64,000 nt of DNA from Sulfurospirillum sp036802865 (GTDB taxonomy: Bacteria; Campylobacterota; Campylobacteria; Campylobacterales; Sulfurospirillaceae): contig NZ_DAIRVK010000004.1 of NCBI RefSeq assembly GCF_036802865.1, positions 124,001-188,000 of the forward strand. The letters are read 5' to 3'. A program made the translations under genes and the position numbers. Shown in pieces: positions 9,149-18,934 of this stretch (position 1 is the first letter of the stretch; the number at the start of each line of letters is the position of its first letter). The notes under the pieces were generated by a model, which was given only the letters and a program-made list of their open reading frames with translations, did not search any database and was not told the DNA's origin.

Positions 9149-10048
9149 TTATAGATTTTTTGCGATAGATAAAAATTCTTGTGCGATTTTTGACAAACGC
9201 TTCTCTTTTTTATAGGCTAAAACTACGGTTCGAGAAAGCAGTGGTTCATCAATGCTAAAAAGCATGAGTTTGTCTGCTTTATCTTCTTTGATGAATTGTG
9301 GTAACGTAAAACATGCCCCAATGCCCGAAGCAACGATTGAATTTGCTATGTCAAATGTTTCGGTTTCACAAAAAATATTAGGCTCAAATCCTGCTTTTTT
9401 AAAGATTTGGTTGAATATTGGTCGGCTTCGTTGTGAAGCTTTTGGCAAGATGAATTTTTCATTTTTGAGCTCACTGAGTGAAAGTGTAGGGTATCCTTTA
9501 GCTCTTTTTTTCACCTTTTGTGCAAGAGGATGTGTGATCGGTAAAGCAAGTAAAGCTTGCTCTTCGGTGATAACTTTATAACTCAATTCATCCGAATGAA
9601 GCGGTAATATAAGGGTTGCTATATCGACATCTCCATCCAAAAGCATTTTTTCCAGATTGAGGGTAGAAAAGACTTGCGTGACTTTAATATCTGCATTGGG
9701 AAATTTTTTATAAAACTTCGACAAGGCATCGGGAATAAAATGATAACCCGTTTGCGAAAACCCCAGTCGTAATTTTCCATTTTCAAAGCCTGTTACATCA
9801 CGCATTTGTACATTAAGATCATTATAAAGTTCGATGATAGCGTTGGCTTTTGAGAGATAAATCTCTCCCGCATGTGTGAGACTAATAGGCGTTGTACTAC
9901 GATCAAACAGTGGCACACCAATGTGTTTTTCCAAAATATTAATACTCTGACTTAAAGATGGTTGCGCAATTTTAAGCTTTTGTGCAGCCTTCGTAAAGCT
10001 TTTTAATTTTGCGACCATCACAACACATTCTATTTGCTTAAAACTCAT
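9149..10048 (-). CDS. LysR-family transcriptional regulator
   Basis: A 299-aa protein with an N-terminal winged helix-turn-helix (MSFKQIECVVMVAKLKSFTK, then AQPSLSQSINILEKHIGVPL) and a C-terminal periplasmic-binding-like effector domain from about residue 90. LysR proteins usually control a divergent target; here that is mfrABE across the 182-bp, A+T-rich region 10049-10230. Control of fumarate respiration by this protein is therefore a reasonable inference, but the effector is unknown. Confidence 0.9.
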   Translation of the reverse strand: MSFKQIECVVMVAKLKSFTKAAQKLKIAQPSLSQSINILEKHIGVPLFDRSTTPISLTHAGEIYLSKANAIIELYNDLNVQMRDVTGFENGKLRLGFSQTGYHFIPDALSKFYKKFPNADIKVTQVFSTLNLEKMLLDGDVDIATLILPLHSDELSYKVITEEQALLALPITHPLAQKVKKRAKGYPTLSLSELKNEKFILPKASQRSRPIFNQIFKKAGFEPNIFCETETFDIANSIVASGIGACFTLPQFIKEDKADKLMLFSIDEPLLSRTVVLAYKKEKRLSKIAQEFLSIAKNL

Positions 10049-10230
10049 TTTAAACCCCTTCTATATGGTATTTTATAGTATTTGTAGTCATAGTAAAAAA
10101 CCTATGAACTCATGTGTAAAATCGACTTTGACTTATCGGTAAAAGTGTATTAGTATTTTGCTGTCATTAAATTTAAAATGTATTTTGAAAATATAATTTT
10201 AAATTTATAAAACTATCGAGAGGAAATTTT

Positions 10231-12081
10231 ATGACTGAACAGTTTACTCGCAGAGAATTTCTGCAATCAGCCTGTATTACGATGGGTGCGTTGGCGGTGA
10301 GTACAACGGGTGTTGAAACAGCTTTTGCTGCAACGTCTCCTTCCATGCCCAATACTTCAGGCATGCCATCGTGTGATGTTTTGATTATTGGTTCAGGTGC
10401 TGCAGGACTTCGTGCAGCGGTTGCCGCACGTAAAAAGAACCCAAATCTAAGTGTTGTTGTTGTCAGTAAAGTGATGCCAACGAGAAGTGCTACAACGATG
10501 GCAGAGGGTGGCATTAACGGTGTTATTGATTTTAGCGAAGGCGATTCATTTGAGCTTCACGCTAAAGATACCGTTAAAGGTGGTGACTTCTTAGTCGATC
10601 AAGATACCGCTATGAAATTTGCGACCTATGCAGGTGCTGCTATTCATGAGCTTGATTATATCGGTATGCCTTTTTCACGCGATAGCAAAGGCAATGTTGA
10701 TAAGCGTTACGCGGGTGGTGCTACAAAAATTCGCTGTAACTTTGCAGAAGACAAAACAGGACACATTCTTACCCATACCTGTTTGGATGATGCCCTAAAA
10801 CACGGTGTTAAGTTTTTGATGGATCACCATATGCTTGATCTTAGCATTGAAAATGGTCACTGCGAGGGTGTTGTGCTTCGTAACATTCGTACCGGAGACA
10901 TTGCTCCCGTTCGTGCAAAATCTGTCGTTTTAGCAACGGGAGGTTACACACGTGTGTTTTGGAATAGAACATCAACCCCTTACATTGCGACAGGTGATGG
11001 TGCAGCAGCAGCCCTTCGTGCAGGTTTAACGTTCAAAGACCCAGAGATGCTTCAGTTCCACCCAACCGGTGTTTGTCACGGCGGTACGCTTATTACCGAA
11101 GCGGCGCGTGGTGAAGGCGGAATTTTGCTGAACAACCAAGGTGAGCGTTTTATGAAACGTTATGTTCCTAACAAAATGGAACTAGCACCTCGTGATATCG
11201 TTGCACGTTCGATTGAAACCGAAATTCGTGAAGGTCGTGGTTATGGGCATGATATGGAAGCGTATGTTTTACTTGATGTAACGCATTTAGGCAAAGAAAA
11301 AATTATGAAAAACTTGCCACAAATTCGCCATATCGGTCTTTTGTTTGAGAACATGGATCTCGTTGAAAAACCAATCGCAATTCGACCAACAGCACACTAC
11401 TCTATGGGCGGTATTCATGTTACAAGCCTTGATACGATGGCTACTCCAGCTCCAGGTCTTTTTGCCGCGGGTGAGGCAGCATGTGTCTCCATCCATGGTG
11501 CAAACCGTTTGGGTGGTAACTCATTATGCGATGCAACCGTGACAGGAAAAATCGCAGGTATCAATGCCGCTGAGTATGCAGCCAAAGCTGACTTTGGTGC
11601 AGGAAAACGTCTTAATGATTTAACGTTCAAATGGACAAGCCACTTTAAAGAAATTACGGGTTCAGGCAAAGGCAATGTCAATGAGATGTATGCCCTTCGT
11701 GAAGAGCTTGGCGCTGCTAACTGGTATAACATGGGTATCTTTAGAACAGAGTCTAAATTACTTGCTCTTGCTGACAAACATGCAGAATTCCAAGCACGTT
11801 ACGACGCGATTCGTATTCCAAACACAAATCCAGTATTTAACACAGCTTACACAGAGTACGTTGAACTTGGTAACTTACTTCTTGCATCACGTGCCGCACT
11901 AATGGGTGCAACAGCGCGTAAGGAGTCACGTGGTTCACACTTTAGAGAAGATTACCTCAAACGTGACGATGAGAACTTCTTAAAACACTCTATGGTCACC
12001 ATGGATGAGAGCGGTAAAATGCATTTAGCCTGGAAAGATGTTGTTGTTGGGCAGTTTAAAATTGAAGAGAGGAAATACTAA
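10231..12081 (+). CDS. mfrA: Tat-exported fumarate reductase flavoprotein, MfrA type
   Basis: A 616-aa flavoprotein of the SdhA/FrdA family with a twin-arginine signal (TRREFLQSACITMGALAVS), placing it in the periplasm. The FAD-binding loop is LIIGSGAAGLRAAVAA; HPTGVCHGGTLITEAARGEG and SMGGIHV are active-site regions. With MfrB and MfrE it would form 8-methylmenaquinol:fumarate reductase as characterised in Wolinella and Campylobacter. The RSH motif that carries histidyl-FAD in FrdA/SdhA reads RSATTMAEGG here. mfrB starts 1 bp before the end of this gene. Confidence 0.92.
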   Translation: MTEQFTRREFLQSACITMGALAVSTTGVETAFAATSPSMPNTSGMPSCDVLIIGSGAAGLRAAVAARKKNPNLSVVVVSKVMPTRSATTMAEGGINGVIDFSEGDSFELHAKDTVKGGDFLVDQDTAMKFATYAGAAIHELDYIGMPFSRDSKGNVDKRYAGGATKIRCNFAEDKTGHILTHTCLDDALKHGVKFLMDHHMLDLSIENGHCEGVVLRNIRTGDIAPVRAKSVVLATGGYTRVFWNRTSTPYIATGDGAAAALRAGLTFKDPEMLQFHPTGVCHGGTLITEAARGEGGILLNNQGERFMKRYVPNKMELAPRDIVARSIETEIREGRGYGHDMEAYVLLDVTHLGKEKIMKNLPQIRHIGLLFENMDLVEKPIAIRPTAHYSMGGIHVTSLDTMATPAPGLFAAGEAACVSIHGANRLGGNSLCDATVTGKIAGINAAEYAAKADFGAGKRLNDLTFKWTSHFKEITGSGKGNVNEMYALREELGAANWYNMGIFRTESKLLALADKHAEFQARYDAIRIPNTNPVFNTAYTEYVELGNLLLASRAALMGATARKESRGSHFREDYLKRDDENFLKHSMVTMDESGKMHLAWKDVVVGQFKIEERKY

Positions 12082-13040
12082 TGAAATTTATCATTGATCG
12101 CTTTGATGGCAAAAAAAATTATCAACAAACCTATACGGTAGAAAAAAAGGATATAGAAGCATTGACCTTGTTAGGGACGTTGCTTTTTATTAAACAACAT
12201 CTTGATTTGTCGCTTAACTTCACAGCATCATGCCGTATGGCGATTTGTGGTGCTTGTGGTGTTCGTGTGAATGGGCACTCCTACCTTGGTTGCGATACTA
12301 AAATGACAGAACTTTTTGAAGTCTACAAAGATGCCGATACATTTCGTATCTCTCCATTGGCAAACTATACGGTTATTTCTGATCTTGCGGTGGATTGGGA
12401 GCCTGCTATTGAAAATCTCCGTAAAATTAAACCGGGTTTGGTCGCAAAAGAGACATTCTCAGAAAAAGCGGGATGTGTTCAAAATCAAGAAGAGTACGAT
12501 CGCATTGTGAAGCAATGGGATTGTGTTCTGTGTGGTTGTTGTGCGTCTGAGTGTAATAAACTTTCTGCGGATAGAAGTGATTACATGGAGCCGTTTGTTT
12601 ATACTCAAGCGTGGAGAGTCGCGAATGACTCACGTTCAAAAGATCCAATGATTCACGTTAAACCTGCCGTTGCCAATGGCTTATGGAACTGTGTTCACTG
12701 CCATGAGTGTAGTAATCGCTGTCCAAAACATATTAGCTCAGCGGATGACATTGCGGGACTTCGTGCTCTTGCTATGAAAAAAGGCTTGAACTCAGGTGTA
12801 GGTCCAGCACACGCAAAATCATTCTACACAGACTTGGTCGAAGACTCTGGTCGCCTCAATGAAATTCGTTTGGCACTTCGAACTGAAGGTGTGAGTACAG
12901 CACTTCGTGCGGGTACAGCCATTACCTTAATGCGAGCAGGCAAAATGAATCCACTTGAAATTTTTGGTGGTCATGAGATAGAAGGCCATAAAGATTTAGT
13001 CAAAATGATTGAAGCAGCTAAAGCTGCACACAAGGAGTAA
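12081..13040 (+). CDS. mfrB: Fumarate reductase iron-sulfur subunit, MfrB type
   Basis: A 319-aa electron-transfer subunit. An N-terminal plant-ferredoxin-like domain holds CRMAICGACGVRVNGHSYLGC for a [2Fe-2S] cluster. The C-terminal helical domain holds CVLCGCCASEC and CVHCHECSNRCPK for the other two Fe-S centres. It passes electrons from the membrane subunit MfrE to MfrA. The ATG overlaps the mfrA stop (TAATG), indicating translational coupling. It lacks its own Tat signal, so it is probably co-exported with MfrA. Confidence 0.92.
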   Translation: MKFIIDRFDGKKNYQQTYTVEKKDIEALTLLGTLLFIKQHLDLSLNFTASCRMAICGACGVRVNGHSYLGCDTKMTELFEVYKDADTFRISPLANYTVISDLAVDWEPAIENLRKIKPGLVAKETFSEKAGCVQNQEEYDRIVKQWDCVLCGCCASECNKLSADRSDYMEPFVYTQAWRVANDSRSKDPMIHVKPAVANGLWNCVHCHECSNRCPKHISSADDIAGLRALAMKKGLNSGVGPAHAKSFYTDLVEDSGRLNEIRLALRTEGVSTALRAGTAITLMRAGKMNPLEIFGGHEIEGHKDLVKMIEAAKAAHKE

Positions 13041-13043
13041 CGT

Positions 13044-13898
13044 ATGCAAAAAGAATTCGCTTTTTTCCCCGGATGCGTGCTTACTCAAGCCGCTATCGAA
13101 GCTAAAATGTCTATTGAAGCCATTGCCCCAATTTTGGGCATTAAACTTAAAGAGATCAAGGGATGGAGTTGCTGTGGTGCTTCTCAGGCACAAGATGTTG
13201 ATCCTCTTGCAACCTTAGTCGCCAATGCTAGAAATCTAGCGCTTGCAGAGCAGATGAAATTGCCAATGCTGACAACATGCAGTACTTGTTTACTCATGTT
13301 AACCCGTGCCAAAAAACAACTGGAAAATGGTCAAAAAGAGCAGATCAATACATTCCTTGCTAAAGGTAATATGAACTACAAAGGCACCAGCGAAGTCACA
13401 AGCCTTCTGTGGTTGCTTGCTCAAAATGCTGAAGAGATTAAAGCAAAAGTGAAAAAACCACTCTCTAATCTTAAAGTGGCTGTTTTTTACGGTTGCCACA
13501 GTGTAAGACCTGAAAAAGATCTTGGTTTTGAAAGCTCAGTGAATCCAACAAGCTTTGAAACGGTTGTAAAAGCTTTAGGTGCTGAGGTTGTACCTTTTAC
13601 AAAGCGCCTTGATTGTTGTGGTTTCCACGCTGTTTATCCAGCGGAGAAGTCAGTTATGAAAATGACCAGTGGCATTGTCAACAGTGCGGCTGAGTCAAAA
13701 GCGGACTGTGTGGTAACGCCTTGTCCTCTTTGCCAAATGCAATTAGACATCTACCAAGATGACGCACAAGATACAACCAAATCAAAAGCACGCGTTCCTG
13801 TTCTTCACCTCTCTCAATTGGTAGGTTTAGCACTGGGTGTTCCTGCTAAACAACTTGGTCTTGATTACAACGTCATTGATGCGAGTAAATTCGCGTAA
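13044..13898 (+). CDS. mfrE: Fumarate reductase membrane-anchor subunit with CCG domains, MfrE type
   Basis: A 284-aa protein with two cysteine-rich CCG modules: GCVLTQ, CCGASQ and CSTC in the first half; YGCHSVRP, CCGFHAVYP and CPLC in the second. This is the heterodisulfide-reductase B/SdhE architecture that anchors MfrAB and accepts electrons from (methyl)menaquinol. No classical transmembrane helices are evident, in line with amphipathic membrane association. It starts 3 bp after mfrB with GGAG upstream and is followed by a good terminator, closing the operon. Confidence 0.9.
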   Translation: MQKEFAFFPGCVLTQAAIEAKMSIEAIAPILGIKLKEIKGWSCCGASQAQDVDPLATLVANARNLALAEQMKLPMLTTCSTCLLMLTRAKKQLENGQKEQINTFLAKGNMNYKGTSEVTSLLWLLAQNAEEIKAKVKKPLSNLKVAVFYGCHSVRPEKDLGFESSVNPTSFETVVKALGAEVVPFTKRLDCCGFHAVYPAEKSVMKMTSGIVNSAAESKADCVVTPCPLCQMQLDIYQDDAQDTTKSKARVPVLHLSQLVGLALGVPAKQLGLDYNVIDASKFA

Positions 13899-13915
13899 GA
13901 GCCTCTTTTTATCTA

Positions 13916-13937
13916 CTCCTCTCTTTTCAGGGAGGAG
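13916..13937 (+). terminator. Terminator of the mfrABE operon
   Basis: CTCCTCTCT and AGGGAGGAG form a 9-bp stem with one G-U pair and a 4-nt loop, followed by AGCCTTTCTTTTT. It lies 18 bp after the mfrE stop and matches an intrinsic terminator. Confidence 0.8.
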
Positions 13938-13989
13938 AGCCTTTCTTTTTAAAAATTATGTCTTGGTAAACATCTTAAAGGAAACAATA

Positions 13990-15357
13990 ATGAAATTAGC
14001 TAATCTTAGCTTAGCAGCTATCTTAGTGGCGGGTTTTACATCGAGTGCTTTTGCGGCAGAGACACTTGCGGATGCATTTGAAAATGGCAAGGTAAGCGGT
14101 GAGCTTAGAGCGTGGTATTTTGATAAAGATACAGAGAAATTTTCAACTCAAACAGTGAGTGGCTATAAGCTTCCAACGGGTGTTGTAAGTGATACTGCAA
14201 AGTCGGGTGATATCCTAAATACGGTAGCAATTTTAAATTATGTCACTGATAAATTCTATGGATTTAACCTTGGTACAACGATGGTAGCGAGTGCTGCACC
14301 GTTTTCTGGCGATACAGGTAAAACAGCGTATCAAGATGATATGTATGGTTCAGGTAGCGTACTTTCAGAAGCGTATTTGGGCTACACTCTTGGAAAAACC
14401 AATGCAAAAATTGGTCGTCAATATATCTCTACACCGGTTGTGAATGGTAGTGGCTCACGCATCGTGAAAGAGTCCTTTGAAGGTGCAACTGTTACCAATA
14501 CTGATATTCCAAATACAACCGTTATGGCAGGGTTTATTGATAAATTTCAAGGAAGAACAAGCTTTGGAATGGGTTCAACCGCTGGAGATGCACCAACATT
14601 TGAAAAACGTGCTATTTTCTTAGGTATGAGTGCAAGTACTACTTATGAATTTGACAATGCTTATACCGCGGCTATCATCAATAAATCGATTCCAAACCTC
14701 ATGTTAACAGGTCAATATGCATCCGCAAATGATGTCAACTCTGGAACAAATATCAAAGATGTTGATATGTACTACACAGAGGCAAATTATATTCTTCCTC
14801 TGAATGGCTTTAAATTGGGCTTTGATTTGAATTATCGTGGTTCAAACACTGATTTGAAAATGACTAAAGACAAAGTTACCACATCATTTGATGGTACACA
14901 AACTGCTGGACGTATCTCTATCAGTGAGTTGGCAGGATTTGGCTTAGCCTTTACTGCAGCAACAACCAGTAAAGATGATGCTGTTATTTCAGGTATCGGT
15001 AATGGAACATCAAGCTACACCGCAACACTCGTAAAAGCAAGTAGCCCATCTTTACGTGCCAATACTGATTCTTACCGTGTTGATTTTACCTATGATTTTT
15101 CAAAATTGGGTGTTACAGGGATTAAAAGTATTTTACAATATGCTGAAGCCAATCAAAACAGAGTGGGAGCAAATCCAACAAGTGAGGATTATACTTCATA
15201 CGCTGCAGGTATTAGTTATGATGTTCCAATGCTTAAAGGCTTAAGTTTGGAACTCCAATACGAAAAACAAGAGATAGAAACAACACGTTACTCAAACAAT
15301 ACCAAATTTACAGCAGATTTGGATGAGTTACGATTTAAAGCAAATTACAAGTTCTAG
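13990..15357 (+). CDS. Outer-membrane porin (OprD/campylobacter porin-like)
   Basis: A 455-aa protein with a signal peptide (MKLANLSLAAILVAGFTSSA, cleavage near FAA) and a mature part rich in alternating amphipathic strands with Tyr/Phe girdles, ending ELRFKANYKF with a terminal aromatic residue, the outer-membrane barrel signature. The motif VSGELRAWYFDKDT near the mature N-terminus and TNAKIGRQYISTP resemble porins of Sulfurospirillum and Campylobacter. I start at ATG 13990, preceded by AAAGGAAAC and followed by the signal peptide; the frame extends upstream without a ribosome site. It may admit dicarboxylates for MfrABE. Confidence 0.88.
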   Translation: MKLANLSLAAILVAGFTSSAFAAETLADAFENGKVSGELRAWYFDKDTEKFSTQTVSGYKLPTGVVSDTAKSGDILNTVAILNYVTDKFYGFNLGTTMVASAAPFSGDTGKTAYQDDMYGSGSVLSEAYLGYTLGKTNAKIGRQYISTPVVNGSGSRIVKESFEGATVTNTDIPNTTVMAGFIDKFQGRTSFGMGSTAGDAPTFEKRAIFLGMSASTTYEFDNAYTAAIINKSIPNLMLTGQYASANDVNSGTNIKDVDMYYTEANYILPLNGFKLGFDLNYRGSNTDLKMTKDKVTTSFDGTQTAGRISISELAGFGLAFTAATTSKDDAVISGIGNGTSSYTATLVKASSPSLRANTDSYRVDFTYDFSKLGVTGIKSILQYAEANQNRVGANPTSEDYTSYAAGISYDVPMLKGLSLELQYEKQEIETTRYSNNTKFTADLDELRFKANYKF

Positions 15358-15423
15358 TCTAGGATTTATAAGGATTGATGTTATAGAAAATCATCTATAA
15401 AACGCTCAAAGGCTTGCGTATGA

Positions 15424-15453
15424 AAGAAAGATGCGTTAACGCTCTTTCTTTTT
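15424..15453 (+). terminator. Hairpin between porin and substrate-binding protein genes
   Basis: AAGAAAGA, one bulged T, then GCG pairs with CGC and TCTTTCTT across a TTAA loop, followed by TTTC. It lies 67 bp after the porin stop and ahead of the next ATG, consistent with an intrinsic terminator. Confidence 0.65.
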
Positions 15454-15482
15454 CAAGCCTTTCTAACCTTGGGAGTAAAACC

Positions 15483-16283
15483 ATGTTAAAGTTCTTTTCT
15501 AAAGTTACATCGGTTACATTTATATCCCTTTTATTGGTATTAGGGGTAAATGCCGCAACCATTGAAGTGATTAGTTCGGGTGCTTTTTATGCCACTATGA
15601 ATGACTTAAAGCCTGTATTTGAAGAAAAAACAGGACATAAAGTTCATCTCTCTTCGGGTTCCTCTATGGGGGCTTCTGCGACTTCTATTCCAAATCGTCT
15701 TAAAAACGGTGAAACGTTCGATCTTATCATCCTTGCAAGCAATCAACTGGATAAAATGATTGCCGATGATTTTGCGATTCAGGGCAGTAGGGTAGACCTT
15801 GTTCATTCATCCATTGGTATGATGGTTAGAAAGGGGCAACCCAAACCAGATATTAGTACACAAGCTGGATTTGACAAAGTTTTATTGGACGCAAAATCAA
15901 TTGGTTATTCTGCTAGTGCTAGTGGAACTCACCTGAGTGAAAACGTATTTCCGCATTTTGGCGAAGACGTTAAAGCTAAATCAAAACTGATTGTGGGTGA
16001 TCGTGTTGCCACATGGGTTGGACGTGGTGATCTGGAAATTGGCTTTCAACAAGTGAGTGAGATAGTCCCTTTTACAGGTGAAAATGGTAGTGTTGATTTG
16101 GTAGGACCCATCCCTGCTCCGTACCAAAAAGTCACTATTTTCTCTGTCGGTGTCGCAAAAGGAAGCAAAGAGCCAGCCGCCGCACAAGAGCTGGTCACCT
16201 TTCTGACATCGAAAGAAAATTATGCTCGTTTGATAGCACAAGGTCTTGTTCCAGCGGCAACCGCACTGAATAGTACCAAATAA
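15483..16283 (+). CDS. Periplasmic substrate-binding protein, ModA-like
   Basis: A 266-aa secreted protein (signal MLKFFSKVTSVTFISLLLVL to about VNAA) of the type-2 periplasmic-binding fold: IEVISSGAFYATMNDLKPVF at the mature start, SSGSSMGASATSIPNRLKNG in the ligand loop, FDLIILASN and GTHLSEN. It resembles ModA-type solute-binding proteins, but no ABC permease or ATPase lies nearby, so it may be an orphan sensor or have another ligand. I start at ATG 15483 with GGGAGTAAAACC upstream; an earlier Met at 15414 lies inside the preceding terminator. Confidence 0.82.
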   Translation: MLKFFSKVTSVTFISLLLVLGVNAATIEVISSGAFYATMNDLKPVFEEKTGHKVHLSSGSSMGASATSIPNRLKNGETFDLIILASNQLDKMIADDFAIQGSRVDLVHSSIGMMVRKGQPKPDISTQAGFDKVLLDAKSIGYSASASGTHLSENVFPHFGEDVKAKSKLIVGDRVATWVGRGDLEIGFQQVSEIVPFTGENGSVDLVGPIPAPYQKVTIFSVGVAKGSKEPAAAQELVTFLTSKENYARLIAQGLVPAATALNSTK

Positions 16284-16305
16284 GATGAGTAGACAAACTC
16301 AAATC

Positions 16306-16344
16306 GTGACAGGTAAGGAAACAAATATACTCTTTACCTGTCAC
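16306..16344 (+). terminator. Hairpin after the substrate-binding protein gene
   Basis: GTGACAGGTAA at 16306-16316 is perfectly complementary to TTACCTGTCAC at 16334-16344, with a 17-nt loop. It follows the stop codon by 22 bp. There is no strong T-run, so it may be only a partial terminator. Confidence 0.5.
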
Positions 16345-16424
16345 CAATACGCATCAAAAAGATCTAATTTAGAGTAAAATAAAAGGGCATATCTGGCAAG
16401 AAACACCCTTATAAAGGATTTTTT

Positions 16425-18038
16425 ATGACACTTTCTAAGCAACTGTTGATTATGTTATTTTCAGCCGTCATTGGGGCATCTGTTATTTATGGGATTAGTC
16501 TTATAAAGATGGATCAAATCTATGCTACAACGACAACGTGTCAAAAAAATACTTTGCCAAGTCTTTTAGTACTTGACGATATGCAACGAGGATTTTACAG
16601 AATCAGACTTTTGCTGTGGGAACACATCGGAACAGAGGTTCGAAATCAAGAAGAAATCAAAATCTTGGACGATAGGTACCGCACGTATCGTGGTCAATTT
16701 GAAGCTAATTTAAAACATTATGCTGTTTTTGTTGCGGATGCTAAAGAAAAAGAAATTTATGAAAAAGAGCAACACTTGTATGCCATTTATATTGCAATGG
16801 CAGATACTGTGCTGCAAATGTCTCGCGAAGACAAAAAAGCAGAAGCAAAAGAGTTCATGCTCAAAAATCGCAAGATGTCACGAAATCTAACCGATACCGT
16901 GGATGAACATCTCAACTACAATAAAAAACTCTCAGAAAATAATGCCCTTATAGCACAAGATACCAAGCAAACAGCGAGTATTGAGATGACCATTATTATT
17001 CTTTTGGTTATTTTCTTAACTGTTATACTGAGCTATCTTATTAAAAACAACATTATGCAAGGCGTACACCTCGTACGAGATAGTATAGGGAATTTTGTGA
17101 AAAACAAAGAACTAAATTTCCGTATCAACTACGAAAAATCCAATGAAATCAAAGAGATGGTAGATAGCTTTAATGAACTTATTGTGACACTAGAACATAC
17201 CATCGGTGATGCAAAAAACTCATCCAATGAGAATGCTTCGGTTTCCCATGAGCTCAGTACCACCAGTATGCAAATAGGACGTAATGCAGAACAAAGCTCA
17301 ACCATCGTTGCTAATACCATTCAAGAGATAGAAACCATTAAAACCTTTGTCCAAGAAACAGCAACACTCTCAGAAAGTATGAAACAAAGTATTGCAACAG
17401 CAGGTAGCAGACTGGATAATGCTAAAAATGAAGTTATAGCCCTTCGTGGTGAAATGGATGAAGCAAGCCAATCAGAAACTGCCCTTGCTCAAAAACTGGA
17501 ACAAATGAGTCATGATGCAGAACAAGTGAAACATGTTCTCACGGTTATCTCTGAAATTGCAGATCAAACCAACCTTCTTGCTCTTAATGCCGCTATTGAA
17601 GCAGCACGTGCAGGTGAACATGGTCGTGGTTTTGCTGTTGTTGCTGATGAAGTACGACAACTGGCTGAACGAACACAAAAAAGTCTTACAGAGATTAATG
17701 CAACGATTAATGTCATTGTTCAAGCAATCGTTGATTCTTCTGAACAGATGGGAAGAAATGCAAAAAACATTCAAAGACTCTCTACCGTTTCCAGTGGTGT
17801 TGAAACAACCATCCTCGGAACAACACAAGTCATGCAAGAGAGTGTTTCAGCTGTTACAACCAGTGTTGAAAACTCAAAGAAAATTTCAAACGATACTGAT
17901 AAAATTGTTGATATGGTAGGTAATATCAATACCCTAACTTCTCAAAATGCTAGAAGTGTTGAAGAAATCGCTGCGGCGGCTGATCATCTCTCTCGTTTGG
18001 CTGAAAACCTTAACAACAAGCTTAATCAGTTTAGATAG
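16425..18038 (+). CDS. Methyl-accepting chemotaxis protein
   Basis: A 537-aa receptor. There is an N-terminal membrane helix (LLIMLFSAVIGASVIYGISL), a ~160-residue periplasmic four-helix-bundle sensor, a second helix (MTIIILLVIFLTVILSYLI), a HAMP-like segment, and a C-terminal signalling domain with the conserved tip EIADQTNLLALNAAIEAARA followed by GEHGRGFAVVADEVRQLAER. It signals to CheA/CheW; the ligand is unknown. The preceding binding-protein gene might supply a ligand-binding partner, which is only a guess from adjacency. Confidence 0.93.
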   Translation: MTLSKQLLIMLFSAVIGASVIYGISLIKMDQIYATTTTCQKNTLPSLLVLDDMQRGFYRIRLLLWEHIGTEVRNQEEIKILDDRYRTYRGQFEANLKHYAVFVADAKEKEIYEKEQHLYAIYIAMADTVLQMSREDKKAEAKEFMLKNRKMSRNLTDTVDEHLNYNKKLSENNALIAQDTKQTASIEMTIIILLVIFLTVILSYLIKNNIMQGVHLVRDSIGNFVKNKELNFRINYEKSNEIKEMVDSFNELIVTLEHTIGDAKNSSNENASVSHELSTTSMQIGRNAEQSSTIVANTIQEIETIKTFVQETATLSESMKQSIATAGSRLDNAKNEVIALRGEMDEASQSETALAQKLEQMSHDAEQVKHVLTVISEIADQTNLLALNAAIEAARAGEHGRGFAVVADEVRQLAERTQKSLTEINATINVIVQAIVDSSEQMGRNAKNIQRLSTVSSGVETTILGTTQVMQESVSAVTTSVENSKKISNDTDKIVDMVGNINTLTSQNARSVEEIAAAADHLSRLAENLNNKLNQFR

Positions 18039-18048
18039 ATAAAAAAAC

Positions 18049-18774
18049 ATGGATGCACTCATTTTAGGCTGTATTAGTTTTTGCACATCAACGATTGCGG
18101 GCATCTTTGGCGTAGGTGGAGGATTATTGTTAATAGCCATTCTTCCATCTTTTTTGCCTATTAATGCACTCATCCCGATACATGGGCTCAATCAAGTAAC
18201 CAGTAATTTATCACGAGCGTATTTTGGGTACAAAGACATACAATACAGTGTCATACCAAAGTTTTTCGTTGGTTCATTACTTGGTGCTGGGCTCTTTATG
18301 TATCTCTTAAAAATTATCTCAATCCAATATATTCCTCTGTGTGTGGGTATCTATATTTTGTTGTCCTTATGGTCACAAACTTTCAATGACAAAATAAAAA
18401 AATATGAAAATTACTATCTAATCGGTTTTTTGCAGACAGGTGTTTCCACCATTGTTGGGACAACTGGTCCTTTGACGATGACTAAATTGCTTAAAGAATT
18501 TAAAGATAAAGACAAAGTTATCGCAACATCTGCCCTTCTTATGAGTATGACTCATATTTTTAAAATCATTGTTTTTAGCTATTTTGGATTTGTTTTTTAT
18601 GATTATTTTGATGTGATCGTCATTATGATTTTAGGCTCCATTTTTGGCTCTTATGTTGGTAAAAAACTAAGAAATAAAATTGATGGTCAAAAATTAATTT
18701 ATATATTGAAAATTTTACTTTCTACTTTAGCGCTCAAAAGCATTGTCAGTACTGGGCGATTATTTATATCATAG
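18049..18774 (+). CDS. TauE/SafE-family membrane permease
   Basis: A 241-aa protein with roughly seven to eight hydrophobic segments and the repeated family motif GIFGVGGGLLLIAILPSFLP near the N-terminus and VGTTGPLTMTKLL in the second half. Family members move sulfite, sulfonates or other organic anions across the inner membrane; the substrate here is unknown. It starts 10 bp after the chemotaxis gene and may be cotranscribed with it. Confidence 0.85.
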   Translation: MDALILGCISFCTSTIAGIFGVGGGLLLIAILPSFLPINALIPIHGLNQVTSNLSRAYFGYKDIQYSVIPKFFVGSLLGAGLFMYLLKIISIQYIPLCVGIYILLSLWSQTFNDKIKKYENYYLIGFLQTGVSTIVGTTGPLTMTKLLKEFKDKDKVIATSALLMSMTHIFKIIVFSYFGFVFYDYFDVIVIMILGSIFGSYVGKKLRNKIDGQKLIYILKILLSTLALKSIVSTGRLFIS

Positions 18775-18934
18775 TAGAATGGCTTAGCGTATAACTCTCC
18801 TACTTCACTCAGTACAATTGCTCGTAAGCTAAATTAAGCTATTATGTTCCTTAAAAATGCCCTTCTGCGTGTACTTTTAGAGTTTATAATCAGCTCAAAT
18901 ACAAACAAATTCAGAGGCAAATAGGAAAACTTTA

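Noticed and set aside
13837..13989. Upstream extension of the porin frame
   Set aside because: It overlaps the end of mfrE and its terminator and lacks a ribosome site. The signal peptide starts at 13990.
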